Source: Hoeflea sp. (GTDB lineage Bacteria > Pseudomonadota > Alphaproteobacteria > Rhizobiales > Rhizobiaceae). Taken from it: a DNA stretch of 64,000 bases. Shown one piece after another: positions 1 to 9,547 of the stretch. The notes below the pieces were generated by a model, which ran no database searches, was not told the origin of the DNA, and saw nothing but the letters and a program-made list of their open reading frames with translations. The translations under genes were made by a program, and so were the position numbers. Numbering within the stretch: the stretch's first letter is position 1; the number at the start of each line of letters is the position of its first letter. The stretch is from assembly GCF_014359905.1 (NCBI RefSeq), contig NZ_JACIYP010000011.1:1-64000 (forward strand). The letters run 5' to 3'.

Positions 1-62
1 TTGTCATGACTGGCTTGCCCGGCCCCCCATAACTACGCCATATATATTATCGCATTGTTAAG

Positions 63-146
63 GCCTTTCTCGAAAGGCGAGACTGGTTGCACATTATCGC
101 ACCGCTGCCCTTTGCAGTCCGATAGGATCCATGCATCCTGCAAAGG
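63..146. repeat. Two inverted repeats in the leader upstream of the first gene
   Basis: A 6-bp stem (63-68 with 73-78, loop CTCG) is followed by a perfect 9-bp inverted repeat, CCTTTGCAG at 109-117 and CTGCAAAGG at 138-146. Both lie in the 261-bp non-coding stretch before the protease gene. Neither is followed by a clear T-run, so they could be operator or leader structures rather than terminators. Nothing else in 1-261 could be assigned. Confidence 0.35.
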
Positions 147-261
147 TGTGCGGTAGGGTTTTCTTAACCAGTCATGGCGGTTTTGGACTTAGATCCCGGC
201 TGCTTCATCGAGTATTAGTCTCAGACCTTTTGAATGGGCTGGAATTAACAAAGGGACCGGC

Positions 262-822
262 ATGTTCAAGAACCTGTTCATCATCAGCTGCGCCGTGCTG
301 GCCGTGTCCAGCCTGCCCTATTACGCCCAGGATATCTCCGCATTTCTGTCCACGCAGGCCGGATTGGAAGAAGCGACCGCTGAAAGGCCGATGGCCGCCG
401 CCCCGGCGCAGCCGGTCCCCGCCAGGCCAGTGGCGCATTATGCGACCGGGGCTCGGGCCGCCAGCATTCCCTTGAGCAAGGACGGCCATTTTGCCGCCGA
501 CTTCCATATCAACGGTCGCTCTGTGCGCGGCATGATCGACACCGGGGCAACCTATGTCGCCATCAACCGGTCGACGGCGCGCCATCTCGGGATCGGTGTC
601 TCCAAGTCGGATTTCAAACATCAGGTCCGCACCGCCAATGGTCTGGCCGATGCCGCCCTGGTGACGATCGATCGCATCGAGGTCGGTTCGGTGTCGGTTG
701 CGGGCGTCGAAGCCTTCGTGCTTGACGACGAGGCGCTGTCCACAACCCTGATCGGCATGAGCTTCATGTCGAAGCTGCAGTCCTACCGCATGGCCAACAA
801 CAAGCTCGAACTGGTCAACTGA
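262..822 (+). CDS. Retropepsin-like aspartic protease, TIGR02281/clan AA type
   Basis: 186 aa. The N-terminus is a hydrophobic segment (about residues 3-20) that should act as a signal anchor, followed by a Pro/Ala-rich linker to about residue 65 and then a single retropepsin-like domain. The catalytic motif MIDTGATYVAI places the active-site Asp at residue 93 (DTGA 93-96), and the second flap-side motif LIGMSF lies near the C-terminus. Single-domain members of this family must dimerise to form an active site, so a membrane-anchored periplasmic homodimer is inferred. An AGGGA ribosome-binding site lies 4-5 bases before the ATG. It is monocistronic and convergent with deoA, whose stop lies 9 bases away. 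The natural substrate of this family is not known. Confidence 0.8.
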   Translation: MFKNLFIISCAVLAVSSLPYYAQDISAFLSTQAGLEEATAERPMAAAPAQPVPARPVAHYATGARAASIPLSKDGHFAADFHINGRSVRGMIDTGATYVAINRSTARHLGIGVSKSDFKHQVRTANGLADAALVTIDRIEVGSVSVAGVEAFVLDDEALSTTLIGMSFMSKLQSYRMANNKLELVN

Positions 823-831
823 GACCCGCTT

Positions 832-2142
<1,311 letters not shown>

Positions 2143-2143
2143 T

Positions 2144-2929
2144 TCAGTACCCCTCCGCCCCGGTCCCCGAGGACCGGTCCTCCAGCGTTGCGACAATATC
2201 GCCAAGCAGCCCCGAGGCGCCGAAGCGGAACGTTTCGGGCGAGATCCAGCCGGGTCCCATGATTTCCTCGCACAGCGCGAAATATTGGCGCGCGTCCGCC
2301 ACGGTGCGGATGCCGCCGGCCGGCTTAAACCCGGCCTTGCCGCCCGCGCGGCGGATCGCCTCAAGCATGATGCGGGCCGCCTCGAGGGTGGCGTTGACCG
2401 CGACCTTGCCGGTCGATGTCTTGATGAAGTCCGCGCCCGCCTCGAGCGCGATCGCCGACGCGCGCGCGATCAGCGCCGGATCCTTCAGTTCGCCGGTCTC
2501 GAGGATGGTCTTGAGCCGCGCCGGCGCCGGCACGGCCGCGCGGACCGCGGCGATCATGTCCCGCACGGCCTGCTCGTCGCCCGCGATGAACGCCCGATAG
2601 GGGATGACGAGGTCGATTTCATCGGCACCGTCGGCAATGGCCTGGCTTGTCTGGGCCACCACCTCGCCCACCGGCAGGTCGCCCGAGGGGAAATTCACCA
2701 CCGTGGCGATCCGCACCGGCGCGCCCGCGCCCAGTCTCGCGCGCGCTGCGGCCACGAACCGCGGCCAGATGCAGACGGCGGCCGTGGAGCCGTGCGCCGT
2801 GGTCGAGCGGTCCACCAGATCGAGGGTGGCCGCTTCGGTCGCCGCGTCGCCAAGTTCGGTGAGATCGAGGCATGCCAGGGCCGCCGCGGCGACGGATTTG
2901 GGAGAGGCGAGATCGAGACTGTCAGCCAT
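2144..2929 (-). CDS. deoC: Deoxyribose-phosphate aldolase
   Basis: 261 aa, class I aldolase converting deoxyribose-5-phosphate to acetaldehyde and glyceraldehyde-3-phosphate. The Schiff-base lysine is K170 in DFIKTSTGK, the second catalytic lysine is K202 in GFKPAGGIRT, and the Asp of DEIDLVIP (about 103-106) completes the triad, matching the layout of the Escherichia coli enzyme. Its start overlaps the end of the purine nucleoside phosphorylase gene by 8 bases and its stop is followed by deoA after one base. Together with PNP and deoA it feeds the deoxyribose of nucleosides into central metabolism, although no phosphopentomutase gene is present in the window. Confidence 0.95.
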   Translation of the reverse strand: MADSLDLASPKSVAAAALACLDLTELGDAATEAATLDLVDRSTTAHGSTAAVCIWPRFVAAARARLGAGAPVRIATVVNFPSGDLPVGEVVAQTSQAIADGADEIDLVIPYRAFIAGDEQAVRDMIAAVRAAVPAPARLKTILETGELKDPALIARASAIALEAGADFIKTSTGKVAVNATLEAARIMLEAIRRAGGKAGFKPAGGIRTVADARQYFALCEEIMGPGWISPETFRFGASGLLGDIVATLEDRSSGTGAEGY

Positions 2930-3731
2930 GGGTCATATCCGGTTCGGACAGCATTGCGGTGAGGATGGCGGCGAGCCTTTTGCCGCCGATCGGCGCCATG
3001 TCCTTGGTTTCCTGGTGGCTGAGCTCGCCCCCCGTCATGCCTGCGCCGAAATTGGTGATCACCGAGGCGGCCGCCACCTTCATGCCGAGGAAGCGCGCCA
3101 GAATCACCTCCGGCACCGTCGACATGCCGACCGCGTCGGCGCCCATGGTCCGCGCCATGCGGATTTCCGCCGGGGTCTCGAAACTCGGGCCCGAAAACCA
3201 CATATAGACCCCTTCATGCATCGGCGTCCCGGTTGCCCGCGCCGCCGCCTGCATGCGGTGGGCGAGATCCGCGTCATAGGCGTTGGTCATGCCGACAAAG
3301 CGGCGGTCGCTGGCCTCACCGAACAGCGGGTTCGTTCCTGAAAAATTGATATGGTCCGTCACCCGCATCACCGAACCGGGCGGCATGTCCTCGCGCAGCG
3401 ACCCGGCGGCATTGGTCAGGATCAGATGCGTCACGCCGATGCCCTGCAGGGCCGCGAGCGGCACGCGCATGGCGTCAGCCTTGCCGTGTTCGTAATAATG
3501 CACCCGGCCCGAGAGCATGATCACCGGCGTCGCGCCGATATGGCCCGCGACCACCTCGCCCGCATGGCCGGACACGCCGCTTTCCGGGAACCCCGGCAGA
3601 TCGGCATAGGCAATCCGCACCGGATCGGCGACCGTCCCCACCAGCGACCCCAGCCCGGATCCAAGCACCACGGCATGGCGCGGCATCCGGCCATGCAGCC
3701 GTTCGGTCAGCACATCCATCACGGCCTTCAT
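2922..3731 (-). CDS. Purine-nucleoside phosphorylase, trimeric (inosine/guanosine) class
   Basis: 269 aa. It cleaves purine (deoxy)nucleosides with phosphate. The N-terminal phosphate-binding motif VVLGSGLGSL (about 21-30), the SGRVHYYEHG motif (about 75-84) and the C-terminal MSTVPEVILAR and TNFGAG segments are those of the human-PNP/PunA family rather than the hexameric DeoD family. The start overlaps the cdd stop by 4 bases (3728-3731) and the stop overlaps the deoC start, which indicates coupled translation. In this operon it acts on imported purine nucleosides while deoA acts on the pyrimidine ones. Confidence 0.92.
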   Translation of the reverse strand: MKAVMDVLTERLHGRMPRHAVVLGSGLGSLVGTVADPVRIAYADLPGFPESGVSGHAGEVVAGHIGATPVIMLSGRVHYYEHGKADAMRVPLAALQGIGVTHLILTNAAGSLREDMPPGSVMRVTDHINFSGTNPLFGEASDRRFVGMTNAYDADLAHRMQAAARATGTPMHEGVYMWFSGPSFETPAEIRMARTMGADAVGMSTVPEVILARFLGMKVAAASVITNFGAGMTGGELSHQETKDMAPIGGKRLAAILTAMLSEPDMTHG

Positions 3732-4120
3732 CCGATTACCTCGGTTTCAAAGGCGTAAGGCAGCAGTTCATCCATCCGCAGGGTCTTCTTGACCCCCTCG
3801 GCATCGCACAGATGCACCAGCGTGCCGGGATCGGAAAACTCCGCCAGCCGCTGCCGGCATCCGCCGCAGGGTGAGCACAGGTCGAGCTTCTCGGCGATCA
3901 CCGCGACTTCTCGGATCTTCCTGTGGCCCGCCATGATCATGTGGCTGATCGCCGTGGTCTCGGCGCACCAGCCCTCGGGAAACGAAATCACCTCGATATT
4001 GGCGCCGGCATGGATCGACCCGTCATCGGCGCGAAGGGCGGCGCCGACCGGAAATTTCGAGTAGGGCGCATGGCACTTGGCCATAGCGTCGCGTGCGGCT
4101 TCAAACAGATCACGGGCCAT
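3728..4120 (-). CDS. cdd: Cytidine deaminase
   Basis: 130 aa from the ATG at 4120, the usual length of the small tetrameric class. It deaminates (deoxy)cytidine to (deoxy)uridine. The zinc site is complete: C52 in the CAE motif with proton shuttle E54, and C85/C88 in SPCGGC. The reading frame stays open upstream through three further in-frame ATGs at 4135, 4150 and 4165, and up to 4183 inside the preceding permease gene. These starts lie in a 15-bp tandem repeat, and each is preceded by a GGGGA- or GGAA-type ribosome-binding site, so proteins of 130, 135, 140 or 145 aa are all possible. The homologous core begins at MARDLFEAARDAM, which is why 4120 was chosen. Confidence 0.93.
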   Translation of the reverse strand: MARDLFEAARDAMAKCHAPYSKFPVGAALRADDGSIHAGANIEVISFPEGWCAETTAISHMIMAGHRKIREVAVIAEKLDLCSPCGGCRQRLAEFSDPGTLVHLCDAEGVKKTLRMDELLPYAFETEVIG

Positions 4121-4177
4121 CGTGTCGCTCCCCATCGTGTCGCTTCCCATCTTATCGTTCCCCATCTTACCGTTCCT
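4119..4177 (-). repeat. 15-bp tandem repeat carrying repeated Shine-Dalgarno plus ATG units
   Basis: Four tandem units (4119-4133, 4134-4148, 4149-4163, 4164-4177) differ at only a few positions. On the coding (minus) strand each unit reads as a purine-rich GGGGAG- or GGGAAG-type element followed about 8 bases later by ATG. The array therefore repeats a whole translation start signal in frame (period 15 = 5 codons, encoding MGSDT or MGNDK units). The upstream permease stop (4169-4167) lies immediately before the first complete start. Confidence 0.85.
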
Positions 4178-5138
4178 TGACATAGGGCACGCCCCCGGCG
4201 CGCGGCGGGATCGCCTTGCCGATGAAGCCTGCCAGCAGGATCACGGTCAGGATATAGGGCAGGGCCTGCATGAACTGTACCGGCACCTCGCCGATGAGCG
4301 GCAGCGCATTGCCCTGCATGCGGATCGACATGGCGTCGAGGAAGCCGAACAGCAGGCAGGCGAACATCACATTGACCGGTTTCCACTTGGCGAAGATCAG
4401 CGCGGCGAGCGCGATGAACCCCTTGCCTGCGGTCATGCCCTTGACGAAGCCCGCCGTCATCGCCATCGACAGGTAGGCGCCGGCGATGCCGCACAGGATG
4501 CCGCAGCAGATCACCGCCCGGTATCTGAGCCAGATCACCGAGATCCCGGCGGTATCCACCGCGCCCGGGTTCTCGCCCACGGCGCGCAGCCTGAGGCCGA
4601 AGCGCGTCCGGTAGAGCACCCACCAGGTGAACGGCACCAGCGCGAAGGCGAAATAGGTGAGCAGGAAATGGCCCGAGAGCAGGTTCGAATAGATCGGTCC
4701 CAGGATCGGGATATCGGCGAGTTCGGCGGCGAACGGCAGCTCCACGGTGGTAAAGCGCTCGCCCTCGCCCAGCTGCGGCGTCCGCCCGCCCTGCCTGAAC
4801 CAGGCCTGGCCGAGAATCACGGTGGCGCCGAGCGCGATGAAGTTGATCGCCACGCCGGAGACGATCTGGTTGCCGCGCTGGGTGATGGAGGCAAAGCCAT
4901 GCACCAGAGCCAGGCACACGGAAACCAGGACCGCAGCGCCAAGCCCGACAAGCGCCGAGCCGAAGACCGAGGCGGCGGCGCCGCCGGCAAAGGCGGCGGC
5001 CAGCATCTTGCCCTCGAGCCCGATGTCGAAGATGCCGGCGCGCTCGGAATAAAGGCCTGCCAGCGCCGCCAGAATCAGCGGCACCGAAACCCGCACGGTC
5101 GACTGCAGGATCACGATCAGCGTGTCGAAATACTCCAT
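4167..5138 (-). CDS. Nucleoside ABC transporter permease (BMP/YufQ type)
   Basis: 323 aa from MEYFDTLIVIL. The frame is open further upstream, but that part overlaps the preceding permease gene and is not homologous-looking. It is a hydrophobic protein with about eight or nine membrane spans. The segment SERAGIFDIGLEGKML near the N-terminus is typical of the branched-chain-amino-acid-like permeases that import nucleosides with BMP-type lipoproteins. It starts 4 bases after the stop of the first permease and ends next to the cdd start region. It forms the heteromeric membrane channel with the product of 5143-6276. Confidence 0.88.
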   Translation of the reverse strand: MEYFDTLIVILQSTVRVSVPLILAALAGLYSERAGIFDIGLEGKMLAAAFAGGAAASVFGSALVGLGAAVLVSVCLALVHGFASITQRGNQIVSGVAINFIALGATVILGQAWFRQGGRTPQLGEGERFTTVELPFAAELADIPILGPIYSNLLSGHFLLTYFAFALVPFTWWVLYRTRFGLRLRAVGENPGAVDTAGISVIWLRYRAVICCGILCGIAGAYLSMAMTAGFVKGMTAGKGFIALAALIFAKWKPVNVMFACLLFGFLDAMSIRMQGNALPLIGEVPVQFMQALPYILTVILLAGFIGKAIPPRAGGVPYVKER

Positions 5139-5142
5139 GATC

Positions 5143-6276
5143 CTATTCCCCTGCCGGCAGGGTCTTGCCCGCCCGGGCCGTTCCCATGGTTGCGAAAAAC
5201 GTCGTGATGGCCGGCCGGAACATGTTTTCGAGCGCCCCGGCAAACAGGATCACCAGGCCCTGGATGATGGTGATCATGTCGCGCGAGATCTGCGGCATTT
5301 CAAAGGAAATCTCGGCGCCGCCCTGGTAGAGCATGCCGAACAGGATGGCCGCCGGCACGATGCCCACGGGATGCGAGCGCCCCATCAGCGCCACCGCAAT
5401 GCCGACAAAGCCGGCGCCGCCGACAAAATCCAGTTGCATGCGGTGCTGGTCGCCCATGATCGGATTGAGCGCCATCATCCCGGCGAGCGCGCCTGACATC
5501 ATCATGGTGATGATGATGATGCGGCTTTCGCGGATGCCGGCATAGCGCGCGGCCGATGGGCTGTGGCCCATGGTGCGGATTTCATAGCCGAGCCGGGTGC
5601 GCCAGATCACGGCCCAGACAACGCCGGCCATCACCAGCGCCAGCAGGAAGGACAGGTTGAACGGCGCGCCGCCCATGTCGACCCCGGCCCAGGAGAACAT
5701 CCAGTCAAGCCGCGGCAACTGACCGCTTTCGGCAAATGCCCGGGTCTGCGGCGCCATCGAGTCGGCGGGCTTGAGCACATCGACCAGCACATAGACCATC
5801 AGGCTGGAGGCGATGAAATTGAACATGATCGTGGTGATGACCACATGGCTGCCGCGCCTGGCCTGCAGCCAGCCGGGGATCAGCGCCCAGGCGGCGCCGG
5901 CCAGCGCCGAGCCGGCAATGGCGGCCAGAAAGACGAGATACCAGGGCGCGACCTGATCGAGCCACAGGCAGGGCAGCGCCACGCCGAGACCGGCGACATA
6001 GGCCTGGCCCTCGCCGCCGATGTTGAACAGCCCGCAGTGGAAGGCCACCGCGACCGCGAGGCCGGTGAAGATGAAATTGGTGGCATAGTAGAGCGTGAAG
6101 CCGATGCCCTCGCCATAGCCGAAGGCGCCTTCGATCATCAGGCCTGCCGCGCGCACCGGGCTCTCGCCAACGGCCAGCACCACCAGGCCCGCCACGGCGA
6201 AGGCGACAGCGAGATTGATCAGCGGAATCAGTCCGTAATCGACCCATGCCGGCAGTTTTGCATAGGGCGCGCTCAT
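5143..6276 (-). CDS. Nucleoside ABC transporter permease (BMP/YufP type)
   Basis: 377 aa with multiple membrane segments. It has the family features of the larger permease of nucleoside importers, including the segment FHCGLFNIGGEGQ (about residues 80-92), which parallels the GIFDIGLEG segment of its partner. The start overlaps the ATPase stop by 4 bases (ATGA, 6273-6276). Together with the ATPase and second permease it should import nucleosides for the cdd, PNP, deoC and deoA enzymes encoded downstream. The substrate assignment rests on the operon context and family, not on individual residues. Confidence 0.88.
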   Translation of the reverse strand: MSAPYAKLPAWVDYGLIPLINLAVAFAVAGLVVLAVGESPVRAAGLMIEGAFGYGEGIGFTLYYATNFIFTGLAVAVAFHCGLFNIGGEGQAYVAGLGVALPCLWLDQVAPWYLVFLAAIAGSALAGAAWALIPGWLQARRGSHVVITTIMFNFIASSLMVYVLVDVLKPADSMAPQTRAFAESGQLPRLDWMFSWAGVDMGGAPFNLSFLLALVMAGVVWAVIWRTRLGYEIRTMGHSPSAARYAGIRESRIIIITMMMSGALAGMMALNPIMGDQHRMQLDFVGGAGFVGIAVALMGRSHPVGIVPAAILFGMLYQGGAEISFEMPQISRDMITIIQGLVILFAGALENMFRPAITTFFATMGTARAGKTLPAGE

Positions 6277-7805
6277 TGGGCCGCCTCCCTGGCGTCTTCC
6301 ACGCCGGCCATCAGGAGACCCAGTTCACCCTCGCCCGTATCGGGCGCGCGTTCGCCGACTATGCGTCCGTCGAACATCACCAGCACCCGGTCGGCGAGCG
6401 AGCGGATCTCATCGAGCTCGACCGAGACAAGCAGCACCGCCTTGCCCGCATCGCGCATTTCAATGATGCGCTTGTGAATGAACTCGATGGCGCCGACATC
6501 GACGCCGCGGGTCGGCTGGCCGATGATGAGAACCTTGGGATCGCGCTCCATTTCGCGCGACAGCACGATCTTCTGCTGATTGCCGCCGGAAAAATTCGCG
6601 GTCTTCAGCCGCGGATTGGGTGGGCGAATGTCGTATTTCTCGATCTTCGCGACCGCATCCTGGCGGATCGCGTCGATGTCGAGAAACAGGCCGTTGAGAT
6701 ATTTCGGGTCGTCGTGATAGCCCAGAATCGCATTCTCGCTTTCATCGAATTTCAGCACCAGGCCCATATGCTGCCGGTCCTCGGGGACATGGGCCAGGCC
6801 GCGGTGACGCAGGTCCGAGGGATCCTTGCCGGTGACATCGACCGCTTCGCCGTCGAGCCGAACCTTGCCGCTGACCGCGCGCCGGATGCCGGACACGGCC
6901 TGCAGCAGTTCCGACTGGCCGTTGCCGGCGACGCCGGCGATGCCGACGATCTCGCCGGCGCGCACGTCGAACGACACATCCTTGACCATGTCGACGCCGC
7001 GGCCGTCGCGCACCGTCAGGTTCTCGACCGACAGCATCACCGCGCCGGGCGAGGCGGGGCCTTTCTCCACCTGCAGCAGCACGCGGCGGCCGACCATGAG
7101 TTCGGCCAGTTCCTCGACCGAGGTCTCCGCCGTCGTCCGCGTCGCCACCATCTCGCCGCGCCGCATCACCGAGACCTCGTCGGTGACCGCCATGATTTCC
7201 CGCAATTTGTGGGTGATCAGCAGGATGGTCTTGCCCTGGTCCTTGAGCTGCTCGAGAATGCGGAACAGATGATCGGCCTCCGCCGGGGTCAGCACGCCGG
7301 TGGGCTCGTCGAGAATCAGGATCTCCGCGCCGCGGTAGAGCGCCTTCAAGATCTCGACCCGCTGCTGCAGGCCGACGGGGAGTTCCTCGATGATCGCGTC
7401 GGGATCGACCTCCAGCTCGTATTCATGCTCGAGCCGCTTGAGCTCCTGGCGCGCCTTGGCGATGCCGGCGGTCAGAATCTGGCTTTCCTCTGCGCCCAGC
7501 ATGACATTTTCGAGCACGGTGAAATTCTCCACCAGCATGAAGTGCTGATGCACCATGCCGATGCCCGCACCGATGGCGGCATTGGGATCCTTGATCACGA
7601 TCCTCCGGCCATTCACGAAGATATCGCCGTCATCGGCCTGGTAGAAGCCGTAGAGAATGGACATCAGGGTCGACTTGCCGGCTCCGTTCTCGCCGATGAT
7701 GCCGTGAATGGTGCCCTTGCGAACGCGCAGATCGATGTCCTTGTTGGCATGGACGAGGCCGAACTTCTTGTCGATCCCCTTCAGTTCAATGGCGATGTCG
7801 TTCAT
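6273..7805 (-). CDS. Nucleoside ABC transporter ATP-binding protein (tandem domains, YufO type)
   Basis: 510 aa with two fused nucleotide-binding domains. The first has a normal Walker A, GENGAGKSTLM (about 38-48), a diverged signature LPVGLQQRVEI and Walker B LILDEPTGVLT. The second has a degenerate P-loop, GVAGNGQSELL, but a good signature, FSGGNQQKIVLSREM. This asymmetry is normal for sugar/nucleoside importers of the RbsA/YufO group. A GAGGGG ribosome-binding site precedes the ATG. It is the first gene of the operon. The binding protein that normally accompanies such a system is not upstream of it, where a divergent thioesterase gene lies instead. Confidence 0.9.
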   Translation of the reverse strand: MNDIAIELKGIDKKFGLVHANKDIDLRVRKGTIHGIIGENGAGKSTLMSILYGFYQADDGDIFVNGRRIVIKDPNAAIGAGIGMVHQHFMLVENFTVLENVMLGAEESQILTAGIAKARQELKRLEHEYELEVDPDAIIEELPVGLQQRVEILKALYRGAEILILDEPTGVLTPAEADHLFRILEQLKDQGKTILLITHKLREIMAVTDEVSVMRRGEMVATRTTAETSVEELAELMVGRRVLLQVEKGPASPGAVMLSVENLTVRDGRGVDMVKDVSFDVRAGEIVGIAGVAGNGQSELLQAVSGIRRAVSGKVRLDGEAVDVTGKDPSDLRHRGLAHVPEDRQHMGLVLKFDESENAILGYHDDPKYLNGLFLDIDAIRQDAVAKIEKYDIRPPNPRLKTANFSGGNQQKIVLSREMERDPKVLIIGQPTRGVDVGAIEFIHKRIIEMRDAGKAVLLVSVELDEIRSLADRVLVMFDGRIVGERAPDTGEGELGLLMAGVEDAREAAQ

Positions 7806-8033
7806 GTCCCCTCGTCTTTTTGGCGGTCCGTCATCGCCGCCCCTGTCACAGCCCGGACCTTTGGCTTAGTCTCGACAGTTCTCGAGGCAAAGTCCAGAAT
7901 CATTTGGCCCCAACAGTGCGAGGGACAATATGCAGCCCTTTGTTTTCAAGGCCCGCGGGGCCGGTTTGCGCAGGCTGTGCAGCCATGCGTGCGGGGCTTG
8001 CCATCCCGCCGGCGGCGTGGTGAAAGCGCGGCC

Positions 8034-8468
8034 ATGACACGCACCCCGCCCCCTGCTCGCGCCGGCTTCACGGTCTTTCAAAGCCTTCAGACCCGATGGG
8101 CCGACAATGACATGTATGGCCACATGAACAATGTGGTGCATTACCAGCTGTTCGACACCGCCATCAATCGGTGGCTGATCGAGCGCGGACTGCTCGACCC
8201 CTTGAACGGCGACATCATCGGGCTGGTGGTGGAAACCGGGTGCCGCTATCATGGCGAGGCGATGTTTCCGGACCGGATCTCCGCGGGCCTGGCCATCGAA
8301 CGGCTGGGCGGGTCGTCGGTCACCTACGCGGTCGCGCTGTTCCGCAACGACGAGGACACGGCCTTCGCCGACGGCAGGTTTGTTCATGTCTATGTCGATC
8401 GCAAGTCGCGGCGGCCGGTCAGCCTCCCGGACAGCTGGCGCGACAAACTGAAAGGGCTGATCCAATGA
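8034..8468 (+). CDS. Acyl-CoA thioesterase, 4-hydroxybenzoyl-CoA thioesterase-like hotdog fold
   Basis: 144 aa. The motif QTRWADNDMYGHMNN near the N-terminus contains the catalytic Asp and the YGHMNN loop of the 4HBT/YbgC hotdog thioesterases, which hydrolyse acyl-CoAs. The ATG at 8034 begins the conserved region; the frame upstream is antisense to the ABC operon and is not coding. It is divergent from the nucleoside operon and translationally coupled to the following slyX gene by an ATGA overlap (8465-8468). The physiological acyl-CoA is unknown. Confidence 0.85.
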   Translation: MTRTPPPARAGFTVFQSLQTRWADNDMYGHMNNVVHYQLFDTAINRWLIERGLLDPLNGDIIGLVVETGCRYHGEAMFPDRISAGLAIERLGGSSVTYAVALFRNDEDTAFADGRFVHVYVDRKSRRPVSLPDSWRDKLKGLIQ

Positions 8469-8677
8469 ATGAGCGGGATGAAGCGCGGCTGGTGCGGCTT
8501 GAGGAACTGGTCGCCCATCAGCAGGCCGCCATCGAGGATCTGTCGCGCCAGCTCACCGACAGCTGGCGACAGGCGGAGAAGCTGCGCAGCGAACTGGCCC
8601 GGCTCAACGACCGCTTCCAGGACATCGAGGACACCGCCGGCGGCCCTCCCGCCAACCAGCCGCCGCCGCACTGGTAG
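8465..8677 (+). CDS. slyX: SlyX family protein
   Basis: 70 aa. The protein is almost entirely a predicted coiled coil with heptad-like Leu/Ala spacing (LVRLEELVAHQQAAIEDLS) and ends in the Pro-rich tail PPPHW, the hallmark of SlyX. Its start overlaps the thioesterase stop. SlyX proteins have no established biochemical function. It is convergent with the TolB-like gene, leaving only 39 bases between the stops. Confidence 0.85.
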   Translation: MNERDEARLVRLEELVAHQQAAIEDLSRQLTDSWRQAEKLRSELARLNDRFQDIEDTAGGPPANQPPPHW

Positions 8678-8716
8678 ACTGATCAAGGCAGCTGATACGA
8701 GCCTGCGGCAGCGGAT

Positions 8717-9547
8717 CTACGCACTGCCCCGCTCATAGCGAACAAAGGCGAAGCGGCTGCCATCGGGAGCCCAGCACGGCACGTTGATCGTCCCCTGGCC
8801 GCCAAACAGGTCAAGAAGCGTGCGCACCGACCTGTCACCGAGATCCAGCAGCCGCAATTCGACATCGCGGTCGCGCGGGTGGCCCTCGGTGCCCGGCTGA
8901 TAGCTCAGATACAGCACCGAACGCCCGTCGGGAGAGGGATGGGGAAACCAGTTGACTCGGTCGTCCGCGGTCATCCGCTCCTCCGACCCGCCACCGACAG
9001 GGATCCGCCACAGCTCCATGCTGCCGCCGCGGTCGGAATTGAACCAGATCCATCGGCCATCGGGCGAGTAATCCGGACCGTCATAATGGCCGCCGCCGCT
9101 GACCAGATGCCGCTCATCGCCGCCATCCATGCTGATCGTGTAGATCCCGAACCCGCCCTCGCGGCGGCCGACATAGGCCAGCCGCGCACCGTCGGGCGAC
9201 CAGCCGTGCCACCAGGACGGAACCGCGGCCGTGATCCGGCGCGGCGCGCCGCCGTCGATCGGCAGCACGAGGATGCAGGACTGGCCGGTATCGGTGGAAT
9301 CGCTGATCGCCAGAAGGGTGCCGTCCGGCGAGACGCCATGGTCGTTGTTGCACTGAACGGCGTGGCCGGTGTCGACCGGGATCAGGTCCGGCGCCTCGAG
9401 CGGCACCCGGAACATCCGGCCCTCGCCATTGACGATCAGCGACCCGCCACCCGGCGTCCAGTTCGGCGCCTCGATCAGGCGATCGGTGGCGAGCACCTCT
9501 TGCACGGCTCCGGTGGCCAGATCGTAAATGCTCAGCCGGCTTCGCAC
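8717..9547 (-). CDS. TolB-like beta-propeller protein (PD40 repeats), cytoplasmic
   Basis: 276 aa. Repeated SPDG-type motifs (VSPDGTLLAIS, WSPDGARLAYV, YSPDGRWIWF, PSPDGRSVLYL, WAPDGSRFAFV), spaced about 45 residues apart, mark a WD40-like/TolB propeller. No signal peptide is visible, unlike TolB itself. Translation begins at a GTG that overlaps the TAG stop of the beta-xylosidase gene by one base, so it is the last gene of the sugar operon and should be co-translated. Related soluble propellers occur in sugar-catabolic loci (for example oligogalacturonate lyase-like proteins), so a carbohydrate lyase or binding role is possible, but no catalytic residues can be assigned. Function is not known. 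Confidence 0.75.
   Translation of the reverse strand: MRSRLSIYDLATGAVQEVLATDRLIEAPNWTPGGGSLIVNGEGRMFRVPLEAPDLIPVDTGHAVQCNNDHGVSPDGTLLAISDSTDTGQSCILVLPIDGGAPRRITAAVPSWWHGWSPDGARLAYVGRREGGFGIYTISMDGGDERHLVSGGGHYDGPDYSPDGRWIWFNSDRGGSMELWRIPVGGGSEERMTADDRVNWFPHPSPDGRSVLYLSYQPGTEGHPRDRDVELRLLDLGDRSVRTLLDLFGGQGTINVPCWAPDGSRFAFVRYERGSA

Noticed and set aside
6246-8033. A very long open frame on the plus strand across the nucleoside ABC ATPase gene
   Set aside because: It is antisense to a well-recognised ATPase, with no protein-like motifs until the thioesterase start at 8034; high GC content keeps the opposite frame open.
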